Part shown: piece after piece, positions 1-6,429 of the stretch
Position numbering within the stretch: position 1 is the stretch's first letter
Layout: every line of letters begins with the position of its first letter
Source: Solirubrobacterales bacterium
GTDB lineage: Bacteria; Actinomycetota; Thermoleophilia; Solirubrobacterales; Solirubrobacteraceae
Direction of reading: 5' to 3'
Assembly (NCBI GenBank): GCA_003157595.1
Contig: PMKB01000057.1
Span: forward strand, 1 to 13,686
DNA: 13,686 bases
Translations under genes and position numbers: made by a program
The notes under the pieces: model-generated
Told to the model about the DNA's origin: nothing
The model's input: only the letters and a program-made list of their open reading frames with translations
The model's database searches: none

Positions 1-189
1 CACGGTGTCGAGCCTGGGATCGGGACGCGCCTCAGGCGCCGCAACCGGACGGCGCACGGCGAAGGCGACGATCGCCGCGGCCGCCGTCACCGCCGCGATC
101 ACGATCGACACCGAGTGGGCGGCGCGCGCCTGTTCGGGCCCGGCCCGCGGTCGGGGGCGCGCGTGGCCGCCGGCCCCCCGGCGGTGCGC
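1..189 (-). other. Window-edge stretch, coding status unclear; possible start of a small membrane protein
   Basis: Nothing here is a confident gene. Read on the minus strand, the frame after the DUF302 stop codon stays open to the window edge. It contains a hydrophobic run rich in Ala, Val and Ile (VSIVIAAVTAAAAIVAFAV), followed by a basic and Pro-rich stretch, which would suit one transmembrane helix. The first GTG of that run is at 109-111. The hairpin just upstream (167-184) and the lack of a ribosome binding site argue against co-transcription with the DUF302 gene. The plus-strand frame over the same bases is low-complexity Ala/Arg and looks like a shadow. Confidence 0.2.
167..184 (-). 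terminator. GC hairpin just after the DUF302 gene
   Basis: Arms ccgccgg (167-173) and ccggcgg (178-184) pair perfectly around a cccc loop, starting six bases past the DUF302 stop codon on the minus strand. There is no T-tract after it, so this is a terminator-like structure rather than a canonical intrinsic terminator. Confidence 0.35.
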
Positions 190-567
190 CTACCCTGTCG
201 CCTCGGCCGCGAGCGCGTGAAGCAGCGTCGCCATTTGATCGAGCGTCGCTGTGTGCTCGGCGACCGCGTATTCGGCGCCGAGCTCGCGCGGGTCGCGGTA
301 GCCGACCGCTACGCCCTGCTCGTCGCGCCAGACCAGCATCCGCAGCGGCAGCTCGATCCCGATCCGCGGATCGTCCGCCATCAGCGGTGTCCCGCTGCGC
401 GGGCTGCCGAACACGACGACCTCCTCGTCGGGGAGCTCCAGGCCGACCGCGCGGGCGCCGGCGGCGTGGTCGATGCGCGCGAACACGCCCAGCCCGCGGC
501 GCTCGATCGCGTCGATCAGCGCCGTCACCGTCGCACTGTGGCCGGACGCGCTGCGTTTCACGATCAT
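190..567 (-). CDS. DUF302 domain protein
   Basis: A 125-residue protein made almost entirely of one DUF302 domain. The signature is the stretch VVVFGSPRSGTPLMADDPRI (about residues 51-70), followed by IELPLRMLVW and a YRDPRELGAEY segment, as in DUF302 proteins with their conserved FGNPxxGTPLM and D-P-R-I-x-L-P-L-x-x-L-V-W pattern. DUF302 proteins are small, probably cytosolic, alpha/beta proteins with no established enzyme activity; some are adjacent to redox or metal-related genes. I chose the ATG at 565-567 because the family homology begins right there (MIVKRSASGHSATVTALIDA) and the codons upstream do not resemble the family. No clear Shine-Dalgarno precedes it. The gene is divergent from the MFS exporter with about 150 bases between the starts. 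Confidence 0.85.
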   Translation of the reverse strand: MIVKRSASGHSATVTALIDAIERRGLGVFARIDHAAGARAVGLELPDEEVVVFGSPRSGTPLMADDPRIGIELPLRMLVWRDEQGVAVGYRDPRELGAEYAVAEHTATLDQMATLLHALAAEATG

Positions 568-718
568 GGCCCAGATTGTGCCCCAAGAAGCCCGCACCGG
601 CGACCCTTTAGGATCAGGCTCCGCGCCGGCGTCCGCGCCGGCGCCATCAGGCGGTCGCGGATGCGGACCGGCGAGGTAGTCAAGGACGGCAGTTCCAGCG
701 AGCGATTCGAGGGCGTGC
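568..718. promoter_or_regulatory. Divergent intergenic region (DUF302 / MFS) with a tandem 12-mer
   Basis: This 151-base gap must hold the promoters of both divergent genes, but no convincing -35/-10 pair is visible. The 12-mer tccgcgccggcg occurs twice in tandem at 620-631 and 632-643, flanked on both sides by atcaggc (613-619 and 646-652). The sequence taggat at 609-614 could act as a plus-strand -10. A possible ribosome binding site for the exporter, gaggg, lies at 709-713, five bases before its GTG start. Confidence 0.35.
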
Positions 719-2263
719 GTGGACCGTAAGTGGTGGACCCTGATAGCCGTTTCGATCGGCACTTTCATGCTGCTGCTCGACATCACGATTGTGAACGTCG
801 CGCTGCCGCGGATCCAGGCCGGCCTGCACTCGAGCTTCACCGACCTGCAGTGGGTGATCGACGCCTACGCGCTGACGCTCGCCGCGCTGCTGCTGACGGC
901 GGGCTCGCTCGCCGACCGCGTCGGACGGCGGCTGATCTTCGCGATCGGGCTGGTCGTCTTCTCGGCCTCCTCGCTGCTCTGCGGCGTCGCCCAGTCGCCG
1001 CTGATGCTGAACCTCTCGCGCGGCGTGCAGGGGATCGGTGGGGCGATGATGTTCGCCACCTCACTCGCGCTGCTCGGCCACGCCTACCGCGGCCGCGACC
1101 GTGGCGTCGCCTTCGCCGTCTGGGGCGCGGTCACCGGCGCCGCCGTGTCGATCGGACCGGTCGTCGGCGGCGGCCTGACCGAAGGGCTGAGCTGGCGCTG
1201 GATCTTCCTCGTCAACGTCCCGATCGGCGCCGCTGCGCTCGCGCTGACGCTGTCGAAGCTCGAGGAGTCGCGGGCCCCGCAGAGCGCCCGCCTTGACATC
1301 CCCGGCTTCGTCGTCTTCACCGCCGCGCTCGCGACGCTCGTGTTCGGCCTGATCGAGTCGAGCCTGGACGGCTGGGGCAGCGGCGTCGTCGAGGGTTGCC
1401 TGGTTGCGAGCGCGGCGCTGATCGTGGCGTTCGTGTTGATCGAGCTCCGCAGCCGCGCGCCGATGCTCGACCTCGGCCTGTTCCGTGTCCCGGCCTTCGC
1501 GGGCGCGTCGATTGTCGCCTTCGCCGTGTCCGGATCGATCTTCTCGATGTTCCTCTACCTGACGCTCTATCTCCAGGACGTCCTCGGCCTCTCCCCGCTC
1601 GCCGCCGGCCTGCGTTTCCTGACGCTCTCGGGCGTCACCCTGATCGCCGCCGCCGTTGCCGGTCGCCTGACCACGGTCGTGCCGGTGAGGCTGCTGATGG
1701 GTGTTGGGCTGCTGCTCGCCGGCGTCAGCCTGCTGCTGATGCGCGGCCTCAGCGTCAGCTCGCACTGGACGCACCTGCTCCCCGGACTGCTCGTCGGCGG
1801 TCTCGGCATCGGCATGATCAACCCGCCACTCGCCTCGACGGCGATCGCCGTCGTCCCGCCCCGCCAGGCCGGCATGGGGTCGGGCATCAACAGCACCTTC
1901 CGCCAGGTCGGCATCGCCACCGGGATCGCCGCGCTCGGCTCGATCTTCACGAGCGAGATCCGCACGCACGTCACCGCCGGCCTCGCCGCTGTGCACCAGG
2001 GCGGCGCGAAGGCGCTCACCACCGCGATCTCCAACGGCAACACGAGCCAGGCGATCGCCCACCTGCCCGTGCAGGCCCGCGCGGCGGTCGGCGCGGTGGC
2101 GCGCGCGAGCTTCATCGCCAGCCTCAACGACCTCTTCCTGATCGCCGCTATCGCGGCCTTCGTTGGCGCGGTCGGCGCGCTGATCCTGATCCGCTCGCGG
2201 GATTTCGTGGCGCAGGGCACGCACGCGAGCGGCCAGGCCGCCGTCGAGCCCGCCGGGGCGTAG
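719..2263 (+). CDS. DHA2-family (EmrB/QacA type) MFS drug exporter
   Basis: A 514-residue, very hydrophobic inner-membrane protein of the size usual for the 14-helix DHA2 family of proton-coupled exporters. Several family motifs are visible: the motif D1 stretch LDITIVNVALP in helix 1 (residues 20-30), motif A GSLADRVGRR in the first cytoplasmic loop (62-71), motif B around RGVQGIGGA (101-109), and the exporter-specific motif C around SIGPVVGG (144-151). WRWIFLVNVPIG (159-170) is also typical. D21 in helix 1 is the usual DHA2 acidic residue. Translation starts at a GTG preceded by gaggg with a 5-base spacer. No regulator of the TetR or MarR type is next to it, so the substrate cannot be guessed. 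It ends about 105 bases before a strong hairpin shared with the convergent downstream gene. Confidence 0.93.
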   Translation: MDRKWWTLIAVSIGTFMLLLDITIVNVALPRIQAGLHSSFTDLQWVIDAYALTLAALLLTAGSLADRVGRRLIFAIGLVVFSASSLLCGVAQSPLMLNLSRGVQGIGGAMMFATSLALLGHAYRGRDRGVAFAVWGAVTGAAVSIGPVVGGGLTEGLSWRWIFLVNVPIGAAALALTLSKLEESRAPQSARLDIPGFVVFTAALATLVFGLIESSLDGWGSGVVEGCLVASAALIVAFVLIELRSRAPMLDLGLFRVPAFAGASIVAFAVSGSIFSMFLYLTLYLQDVLGLSPLAAGLRFLTLSGVTLIAAAVAGRLTTVVPVRLLMGVGLLLAGVSLLLMRGLSVSSHWTHLLPGLLVGGLGIGMINPPLASTAIAVVPPRQAGMGSGINSTFRQVGIATGIAALGSIFTSEIRTHVTAGLAAVHQGGAKALTTAISNGNTSQAIAHLPVQARAAVGAVARASFIASLNDLFLIAAIAAFVGAVGALILIRSRDFVAQGTHASGQAAVEPAGA

Positions 2264-2367
2264 GCCGGCACCTCGGGAGCGGCGTCGTCCGATCGCCGAT
2301 CGCGCGGCATCGCTGCGGCTCATCGCGCGAGCGACGGCGCACATACCGGCAGTGTCACCTATTTGGA

Positions 2368-2404
2368 TAGCGAGAGGGCCCGCAGGACGCGGGCCCTCTC
2401 GCTA
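2368..2404. terminator. Perfect 16-bp hairpin between convergent genes
   Basis: Arms tagcgagagggcccgc (2368-2383) and gcgggccctctcgcta (2389-2404) are perfect reverse complements around the 5-base loop aggac. It lies between the exporter's stop and the stop of the convergent small protein (21 bases away), so it can terminate both transcripts. Neither side has a run of T, which is common for hairpin terminators in high-GC actinobacteria. Confidence 0.85.
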
Positions 2405-2424
2405 CGACGAACGACTTCGTGCTC

Positions 2425-2739
2425 CTAGACCGCGACGAGCTCGCGCGTCTTCTGCGCGACGACCTTGCCGCCCGTGATCTTCGGCGGATTCGGAAGCGTC
2501 GTCTCGAGCTTCTCGGCACGCACCCAGGTTGACGCGATCTGCGTCGACTCCTCGGCGTGCGCCGCTGTGTCGAAGAAGCCAACGGAGCTGAAAACGCCGT
2601 TGCCGGCCTCAATCAGGTAGTAGCCCTTGAATCCCGGCAACTCGCTCAGACGGGGCAGAAGGGTGCTCTCGGCCTTCTTGATGAGCTCGTTGGTGCGGCT
2701 CTGATCGATCGCGTCGTAGCGTCGAATGGTGGCATGCAT
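2425..2739 (-). CDS. Small dimeric alpha/beta-barrel (ABM-like) protein, function unknown
   Basis: A 104-residue soluble protein with the layout of the antibiotic-biosynthesis-monooxygenase / dimeric alpha-beta barrel superfamily. It has an N-terminal strand (MHATIRRYD), a helix (about residues 13-30), then LPGFKGYYLIEAGNGVFSSV, the typical 'L-P-G-F-x-x-Y' turn followed by two strands. An F-D-T pattern and a helix (57-77) follow. Such proteins may bind or oxidise small organic molecules, or have no catalytic role. The ATG at 2737-2739 is preferred over an in-frame ATG 17 codons upstream: it has a clean gggag ribosome binding site (2747-2751) with a 7-base spacer, and the extra N-terminal residues (Asn/Arg/Ser-rich) do not fit the fold. 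It is monocistronic and convergent with the exporter. The family call rests on pattern and length only. Confidence 0.75.
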   Translation of the reverse strand: MHATIRRYDAIDQSRTNELIKKAESTLLPRLSELPGFKGYYLIEAGNGVFSSVGFFDTAAHAEESTQIASTWVRAEKLETTLPNPPKITGGKVVAQKTRELVAV

Positions 2740-3222
2740 AGTGATGCTCCCATCTCTGTTATTCCGGTTGGAGCAACTCGGTTGAGTCATTCCGGATACG
2801 CCCGGGCCCGAGGTGGCGTCGCGGGAAGCTTCTCAGCTGGGCAACGTCAGCAGGGCGTTTGGGCGCACCACCGACCGTAGCACACATATTGAAGATGGTG
2901 CCCTTCGGTTATCTGCCGGCCCTGACGGCGCGGCCAGCCCGCTCTAGAATGCCGAATACCAGCTAAATAGTGCAATCTGGTTGCGCCGCGCCGCGATCGA
3001 ATTACCGGTGATTTATGTAAGTATTGTCCACGGACTTGCCGTTTGTGGCCGAAAAGCGCGGTCCAACGCCGCCCGGCACGTGGCGGCCCGACAGCGGTCG
3101 TGGTGCGCACGTGCGCGACGGCGTGACGGAGGGCGCGCACGAGGGGAGCACGCAGCGAGCGACGGGGCGGTTGAGCCGGCGGGCGGGCGGGCAACACAGA
3201 GCGGCGGATACGATCCGCCGCC
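2740..3222. other. Non-coding stretch of about 480 bases between divergent genes
   Basis: No frame here has convincing protein character; the open frames are Arg-rich artefacts of high GC. The part nearest the small minus-strand gene has the direct repeat attccgg (2761-2767 and 2789-2795) enclosing caac-tcg-gttg (2774-2784), a small dyad that could be a regulator site for that gene. The segment 2940-3040 is noticeably less GC-rich than its surroundings. A perfect 12-base palindrome gcgcacgtgcgc lies at 3105-3116. I see no tRNA, riboswitch or mobile-element remnant. Confidence 0.5.
3201..3221 (+). promoter_or_regulatory. 21-base palindrome with possible -10 box abutting the ATP-grasp start codon
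   Basis: Arms gcggcggat (3201-3209) and atccgccgc (3213-3221) pair perfectly around acg, ending one base before the ATG. The sequence tacgat at 3209-3214 inside it fits the TAnnnT form of a -10 element placed 8 bases before the start codon, which would give a leaderless or near-leaderless message. No good -35 is visible. There is no Shine-Dalgarno. The palindrome could be a repressor operator over the -10 or a hairpin at the mRNA 5' end. Confidence 0.4.
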
Positions 3223-4077
3223 ATGCGCGTCGCGTTTGCAACCTGCTCAGCCGTCCGCGACGGCTCCCCCGACGACCATGCGGCGGGCGCCCTGCTCGGC
3301 GCCGACTACCGCGTCTGGGATGACCCCGCGGTCGACTGGGACGCCTACGACCGCGTGCTCCTGCGATCGACCTGGGATTACACGCTGCACCTCCAGGACT
3401 TCCTCGCCTGGTGCCGGCGCGTCGGCGGCGAGCGGCTGCGCAACACGGCGGCGACCGCCGAGTTCAACGCCGACAAGCGCTACCTGGCGGATCTGTCGTG
3501 TCCGACCGTGCCGACGCTGTTTGTCGCGCCGGGCGACCCGGCCCCGGCGTGGGACCGGGAGCTCGTCGTGAAGCCCAACATCTCCGCGGGCGCACGCAAC
3601 ACCGGACGCTTCGGCCCGGGCTTCGCGGGCGACGCCCAGGCGCTGCTTGAGCGCATTCACGCCAGCGGCCGCACGGCGCTCGTGCAGCCCTACCTGCGAT
3701 CGGTCGACGAGCACGGCGAAGCCGCGCTCGTCTTCATCGGCGGCCAGCTCTCGCACGAGCTGCACAAGCGCCCGGTCCTGGCCCCGGACGAGGTCGCGCC
3801 CAGCACGCGCGACCGGCTGGCCGTGGCGAAGGCGATGCTCGACCCCGACCTCGTCGTTGCGCGGTCCGCACAACAGGACGAGCGCGCGCTCGCGCGGGCG
3901 ATCATCGCCGAGATCTCGGCGCGCTTCGGCACGCCGCTCTACGCGCGCGTGGACCTCGTGCGCGGCGACGGCGGCCAGCCCGTGCTGCTAGAGCTCGAGC
4001 TGATCGAGCCGAGGCTCTACTTTGCGCAGGCGAGTGGGGCGTCGGAGCGGTTTGTGGCGGCGGTGCTGGCGGGCTGA
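3223..4077 (+). CDS. ATP-grasp ligase resembling O-ureido-D-serine cyclo-ligase (DcsG) family
   Basis: A 284-residue cytosolic enzyme with the full ATP-grasp layout. The N-terminal pre-ATP-grasp domain has MRVAFATCSA and the R-S-T-W-D-Y motif (residues 48-53), then FNADKRYLADL (81-91), where the family places its N-x-x-D-K pattern. The ATP-binding strand VVKPNISAGARNTGRF (115-130) comes next, then VQPYL (154-158) with an acidic stretch, and the C-terminal YARVDLVRGDG (240-250) and ELELIEPRLYF (257-267), which carry the metal- and ATP-binding Asp/Glu/Asn-type residues. ATP-grasp enzymes join a carboxylate to an amine or other nucleophile through an acyl phosphate. The S-T-W-D-Y signature and overall order match the group that includes DcsG of D-cycloserine biosynthesis, but no other dcs gene is nearby. 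A cycloserine role is therefore not supported and the substrate is unknown. It stands alone. Confidence 0.85.
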   Translation: MRVAFATCSAVRDGSPDDHAAGALLGADYRVWDDPAVDWDAYDRVLLRSTWDYTLHLQDFLAWCRRVGGERLRNTAATAEFNADKRYLADLSCPTVPTLFVAPGDPAPAWDRELVVKPNISAGARNTGRFGPGFAGDAQALLERIHASGRTALVQPYLRSVDEHGEAALVFIGGQLSHELHKRPVLAPDEVAPSTRDRLAVAKAMLDPDLVVARSAQQDERALARAIIAEISARFGTPLYARVDLVRGDGGQPVLLELELIEPRLYFAQASGASERFVAAVLAG

Positions 4078-4172
4078 GCGCAGGCGTTTGACCGGGCCGC
4101 TCGTGTGCGCGATCGGAGTGCGCGCAGCGATCGACTGCCGCGCTTGGGGCTGTCATGGCGGCCGTCGGCGCC

Positions 4173-4207
4173 TTGACACAGCTATTTTCCTCTAGCTAGA
4201 ATATAAT
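4173..4207 (+). promoter_or_regulatory. Strong A/T-rich promoter of the P450 gene with an overlapping dyad
   Basis: A consensus -35 TTGACA (4173-4178) is followed after 18 bases by TAGAAT (4197-4202), in a striking A/T island within GC-rich DNA. A perfect TATAAT (4202-4207) overlaps it but is 23 bases from the -35. The half-sites attttcctctag (4184-4195) and ctagaatataat (4196-4207) form a 24-base dyad, 9 of 12 positions paired, centred on the perfect palindrome tctagctaga and covering the -10. This is where a repressor would act; the GntR proteins encoded in this window are candidates. Confidence 0.75.
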
Positions 4208-4211
4208 CTAT

Positions 4212-4289
4212 ATGTCTCCCAGGGATCCCGGCCTACGAAACTCGCGCCGCGACAGCGCCGCGGTGGCCGGACGCGAGCCCGGTGCTTGA
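4212..4289 (+). CDS. Possible 25-residue leader ORF overlapping the P450 start
   Basis: An ATG at 4212-4214 sits 9 bases after the predicted -10, so a transcript from this promoter could begin almost at it. The frame (starting MSPRDPGLRNSRR) runs 25 codons and stops at TGA 4287-4289, after passing the P450 start codon at 4282. The P450 start has no Shine-Dalgarno, so translation of this short ORF could deliver ribosomes to it. The peptide resembles nothing I know and contains no run of a single regulatory amino acid. It may simply be untranslated leader. Confidence 0.25.
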   Translation: MSPRDPGLRNSRRDSAAVAGREPGA

Positions 4290-5517
4290 GCGCTCGCTCG
4301 CCGAGCTCGACGCGCGGATCGACTCGCCGGAGTTCGACGTCGAGCCCTATGCGGTGCTCCAGCGCCTGCGCGAGCTCGATCCCGTGCACTGGAGCGACTC
4401 GATCGACGGCTGGCTGGTCACGCGCTTCGACGACGTCCTCACCACCTTTCGCAACTTTGGCGAGTTCTCCAACGAGGGCCGCTTTGCGCGCTCGATGGCG
4501 CATCTGAGCGCGGCGGAGCGGGCGGCGTTCCCACACTTCCAGGAGCACTACACCTCCGTCGGCCTGCTGCATTCCGACCCGCCGGATCACACGCGCTTGC
4601 GGGCGTTGCTACTGGGCGCGTTCAAGCCCCGCGTGATCGAGGCCATGCGTGGTCGCATTCAGGCGCTCGTCGATTCCTTCCTCGACCGCGCGAGCGCCAA
4701 CGGCGGCATGGAGGTCATCTCCGAGCTGGCCTGGGAGCTTCCATCGACGGTCCTGGCCGACCTTTTGGGCGCACCGCCAGAGGCTCGGGCGCTGTTCAAG
4801 GGTTGGGCCGACGGCATCCTCTCCTTCCAGGGTGTCAACCGCCCGACGGTGGCCGCCCTGACCACGGTCGAAGCGGCGCTCGCGCAGTCGCGGGCCTACC
4901 TGCTGGGGTTGATCGAGCAGCGGCGAGCGCAGCCGACCGACGACCTGCTCAGCCATCTGGTCGCGTCGGAGGCCGATGGGGACACGCTCTCACAGGCCGA
5001 GCTGTTGAGCACGTGCGTGACGCTGATGGTCGCAGGCCAGGAGACGACGACGGCGCTGATCGGCAATGGCCTGTACCTGCTGCTCGCCCACCCCGAGGCG
5101 TGGCAGGCGCTGGCGGCGGACCGATCGCTGGTTCGCTCCGCCGTCGAGGAGGTTCTGCGCTTTGAGAGCCCGATCCCGCGGCAGCCGCGGCTGATGCGCA
5201 AGGACGCCGAACTCGGCGGCAAGCGCCTTCGCGCGGGCGAGGTCGTCTACCAGATGATCAATGCCGCCAACCGCGATCCCGAGCACTTCGCCGACCCCGA
5301 CAGATTCGACATCCGCCGCAGTCCCAATCGCCACATCGCCTTCGGACAGGGCCGCCACGCCTGCCTCGGCGCGCCACTTTCGCGGATGGAGGGCCAGATC
5401 GTGTTTGAATCCATCCTGGAGCGCTTCCCGCGGCTGCGCCTGCGCGAGCAGACACCGCGCTGGGATCCGCTCAAGCGAACATCGCGGATCCTCCGCGAGC
5501 TCCACGTCAGCTTCTAG
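4282..5517 (+). CDS. Cytochrome P450 monooxygenase (bacterial class I type)
   Basis: A 411-residue soluble P450, typical length for bacterial CYPs that take electrons from a separate ferredoxin. Visible landmarks: C-helix H103-x-x-x-R107 contacting haem propionates, I-helix AGQETTT (251-257) with the acid-threonine pair for oxygen activation, K-helix E290-x-x-R293, and the haem loop FGQGRHACLG (354-363) with C361 as the iron ligand. No membrane anchor or fused reductase is present, and no ferredoxin or ferredoxin reductase gene is in the window, so redox partners must come from elsewhere. The start is the GTG at 4282: no ATG or GTG exists upstream in frame before a stop at 4204-4206. There is no Shine-Dalgarno. 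It is convergent with the AtuA operon and is probably functionally tied to it, most likely hydroxylating a hydrophobic substrate. Substrate and CYP family cannot be read from sequence alone. Confidence 0.95.
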   Translation: MLERSLAELDARIDSPEFDVEPYAVLQRLRELDPVHWSDSIDGWLVTRFDDVLTTFRNFGEFSNEGRFARSMAHLSAAERAAFPHFQEHYTSVGLLHSDPPDHTRLRALLLGAFKPRVIEAMRGRIQALVDSFLDRASANGGMEVISELAWELPSTVLADLLGAPPEARALFKGWADGILSFQGVNRPTVAALTTVEAALAQSRAYLLGLIEQRRAQPTDDLLSHLVASEADGDTLSQAELLSTCVTLMVAGQETTTALIGNGLYLLLAHPEAWQALAADRSLVRSAVEEVLRFESPIPRQPRLMRKDAELGGKRLRAGEVVYQMINAANRDPEHFADPDRFDIRRSPNRHIAFGQGRHACLGAPLSRMEGQIVFESILERFPRLRLREQTPRWDPLKRTSRILRELHVSF

Positions 5518-5710
5518 CCCGCGCACCTTCGGGGCCTGCGGACTCCCCCCACTCGCCGGCGCTCGTGCTCGCCGGCGCGAAGGCGGGGAGGGCTCGCAGC
5601 CCGAACCCACCCCGCCCGCGCATTGGCTCCGTGGCGGCCGGGGAGGAGTACCCGGCCTACGGCGGTGCTCGCAGTCCGTGGCCCAAGCCCCGCGGACTGC
5701 GTCTTCGCGC
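5518..5710. terminator. Convergent intergenic region with two hairpins (P450 / gntR)
   Basis: Two stem-loops separate the converging transcripts. On the P450 side, cgccggcg at 5554-5561 pairs with cgccggcg at 5570-5577, and the outer ctcccc (5543-5548) can pair with ggggag (5585-5590), making a long imperfect hairpin. On the other side, cgcagtccgtgg (5670-5681) pairs with ccgcggactgcg (5690-5701) at 11 of 12 positions around an 8-base loop. This second hairpin begins 9 bases after the gntR stop codon and is the likely end of the six-gene operon. Neither has a T-tract. Confidence 0.6.
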
Positions 5711-6424
5711 TCAGTCGAGCGCCAAGGACTCACGATCGGAAGGAGCGTCCGCCCCCTCGATCGCCTCCAGGATGAACGGCTTGGCGCCGAGGATGTGAAG
5801 CCTCATCAGGCGCTCCGCTTCGTTTCCATCGCCGCTCGCCAAGGCATCGATCACCTCTGCGTGTTCGCTGACCGCCCGCTCGGCCCGCATCTCGAGCGTC
5901 CAGTTCGCATTCCACGGAAAGGCGTTCCAGAGCCGCAGAATGAACTCCATCAGATATGGCAGATCGTTCGCCGCTCTGTAGATCAGCGTGTGAAACTCAT
6001 AGTTGCACTCGGCAGCCGTCTGCAGGTCGCCGTTGAGGCGGGCGTCGCGATGGGCGTCAGCCGCGGTGCGGATCTGGCCCAGCTGGCTATCGCTGAGGTG
6101 TGAGGTGGCCAGGCGCGTGGCGTATCCCTCGAGGTTTGCGCGCAGCTCGTATAGCTCTTCGAGGTTGCCGCCGGTCGGCCGGGCGACTGACATCCCGCGG
6201 TGGGGCTCATCGACGATCAGCCCCTCCACTTCCAACATTCGCATCGCCTCGCGCACGGGCGTCGGGCTCATCGAAAGGCGCGTGCTGAGCTCACGCACGT
6301 CGAGTCGGTCGCCGGGTCGCAAATCGCCGCGCCGGATCGCCGCGCGCAGGAAGTCGCCGGCGAGGTGGACCTTCGTGCGGTGCTCCGGAAAGACCGGTAG
6401 GAGTGGTTCTCCCTTACGTTCCAT
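5711..6424 (-). CDS. FadR-type GntR regulator with FCD ligand-binding domain
   Basis: A 237-residue DNA-binding repressor or activator. The winged helix-turn-helix covers about residues 18-80, with the GntR hallmarks RPGDRL, VRELSTRLSMSPTPVREAM and LEVEGL. The C-terminal all-helical FCD domain (about 88-220) carries the usual metal/ligand positions N141, H145, H188 and H210; position 141 is Asn where Asp is most common. FCD regulators usually sense small carboxylic acids or acyl-CoAs. It is the last gene of the AtuA operon, starting 5 bases after the aldehyde dehydrogenase stop. A weak gagg ribosome binding site lies within that gene's 3' end, so translational coupling is likely. By position it should control this operon, including itself, and perhaps the P450 promoter, whose dyad overlaps the -10. 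An acidic pathway intermediate is the natural inducer candidate. Confidence 0.92.
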   Translation of the reverse strand: MERKGEPLLPVFPEHRTKVHLAGDFLRAAIRRGDLRPGDRLDVRELSTRLSMSPTPVREAMRMLEVEGLIVDEPHRGMSVARPTGGNLEELYELRANLEGYATRLATSHLSDSQLGQIRTAADAHRDARLNGDLQTAAECNYEFHTLIYRAANDLPYLMEFILRLWNAFPWNANWTLEMRAERAVSEHAEVIDALASGDGNEAERLMRLHILGAKPFILEAIEGADAPSDRESLALD

Positions 6425-6429
6425 GAAGT

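Noticed and set aside
1061..2344. Long open frame antisense to the MFS exporter (over 400 codons)
   Set aside because: Composition is Arg/Asp/Glu/Gly-rich without domain features; it is the complement of a GC-rich gene with clear transporter motifs on the other strand.
2740..2790. Longer start for the ABM-like protein
   Set aside because: The downstream ATG has a clean gggag ribosome binding site at 7 bases, and the added N-terminus is polar and does not fit the fold.
2847..3224. Open frame of about 125 codons on the minus strand in the 480-base gap
   Set aside because: Arg/Pro-rich with no motif, no ribosome binding site, and it covers the ATP-grasp upstream palindrome.
3223..4077. D-cycloserine biosynthesis locus
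   Set aside because: Only one DcsG-like gene is present and no other cycloserine genes are adjacent, so the pathway assignment is unsupported.
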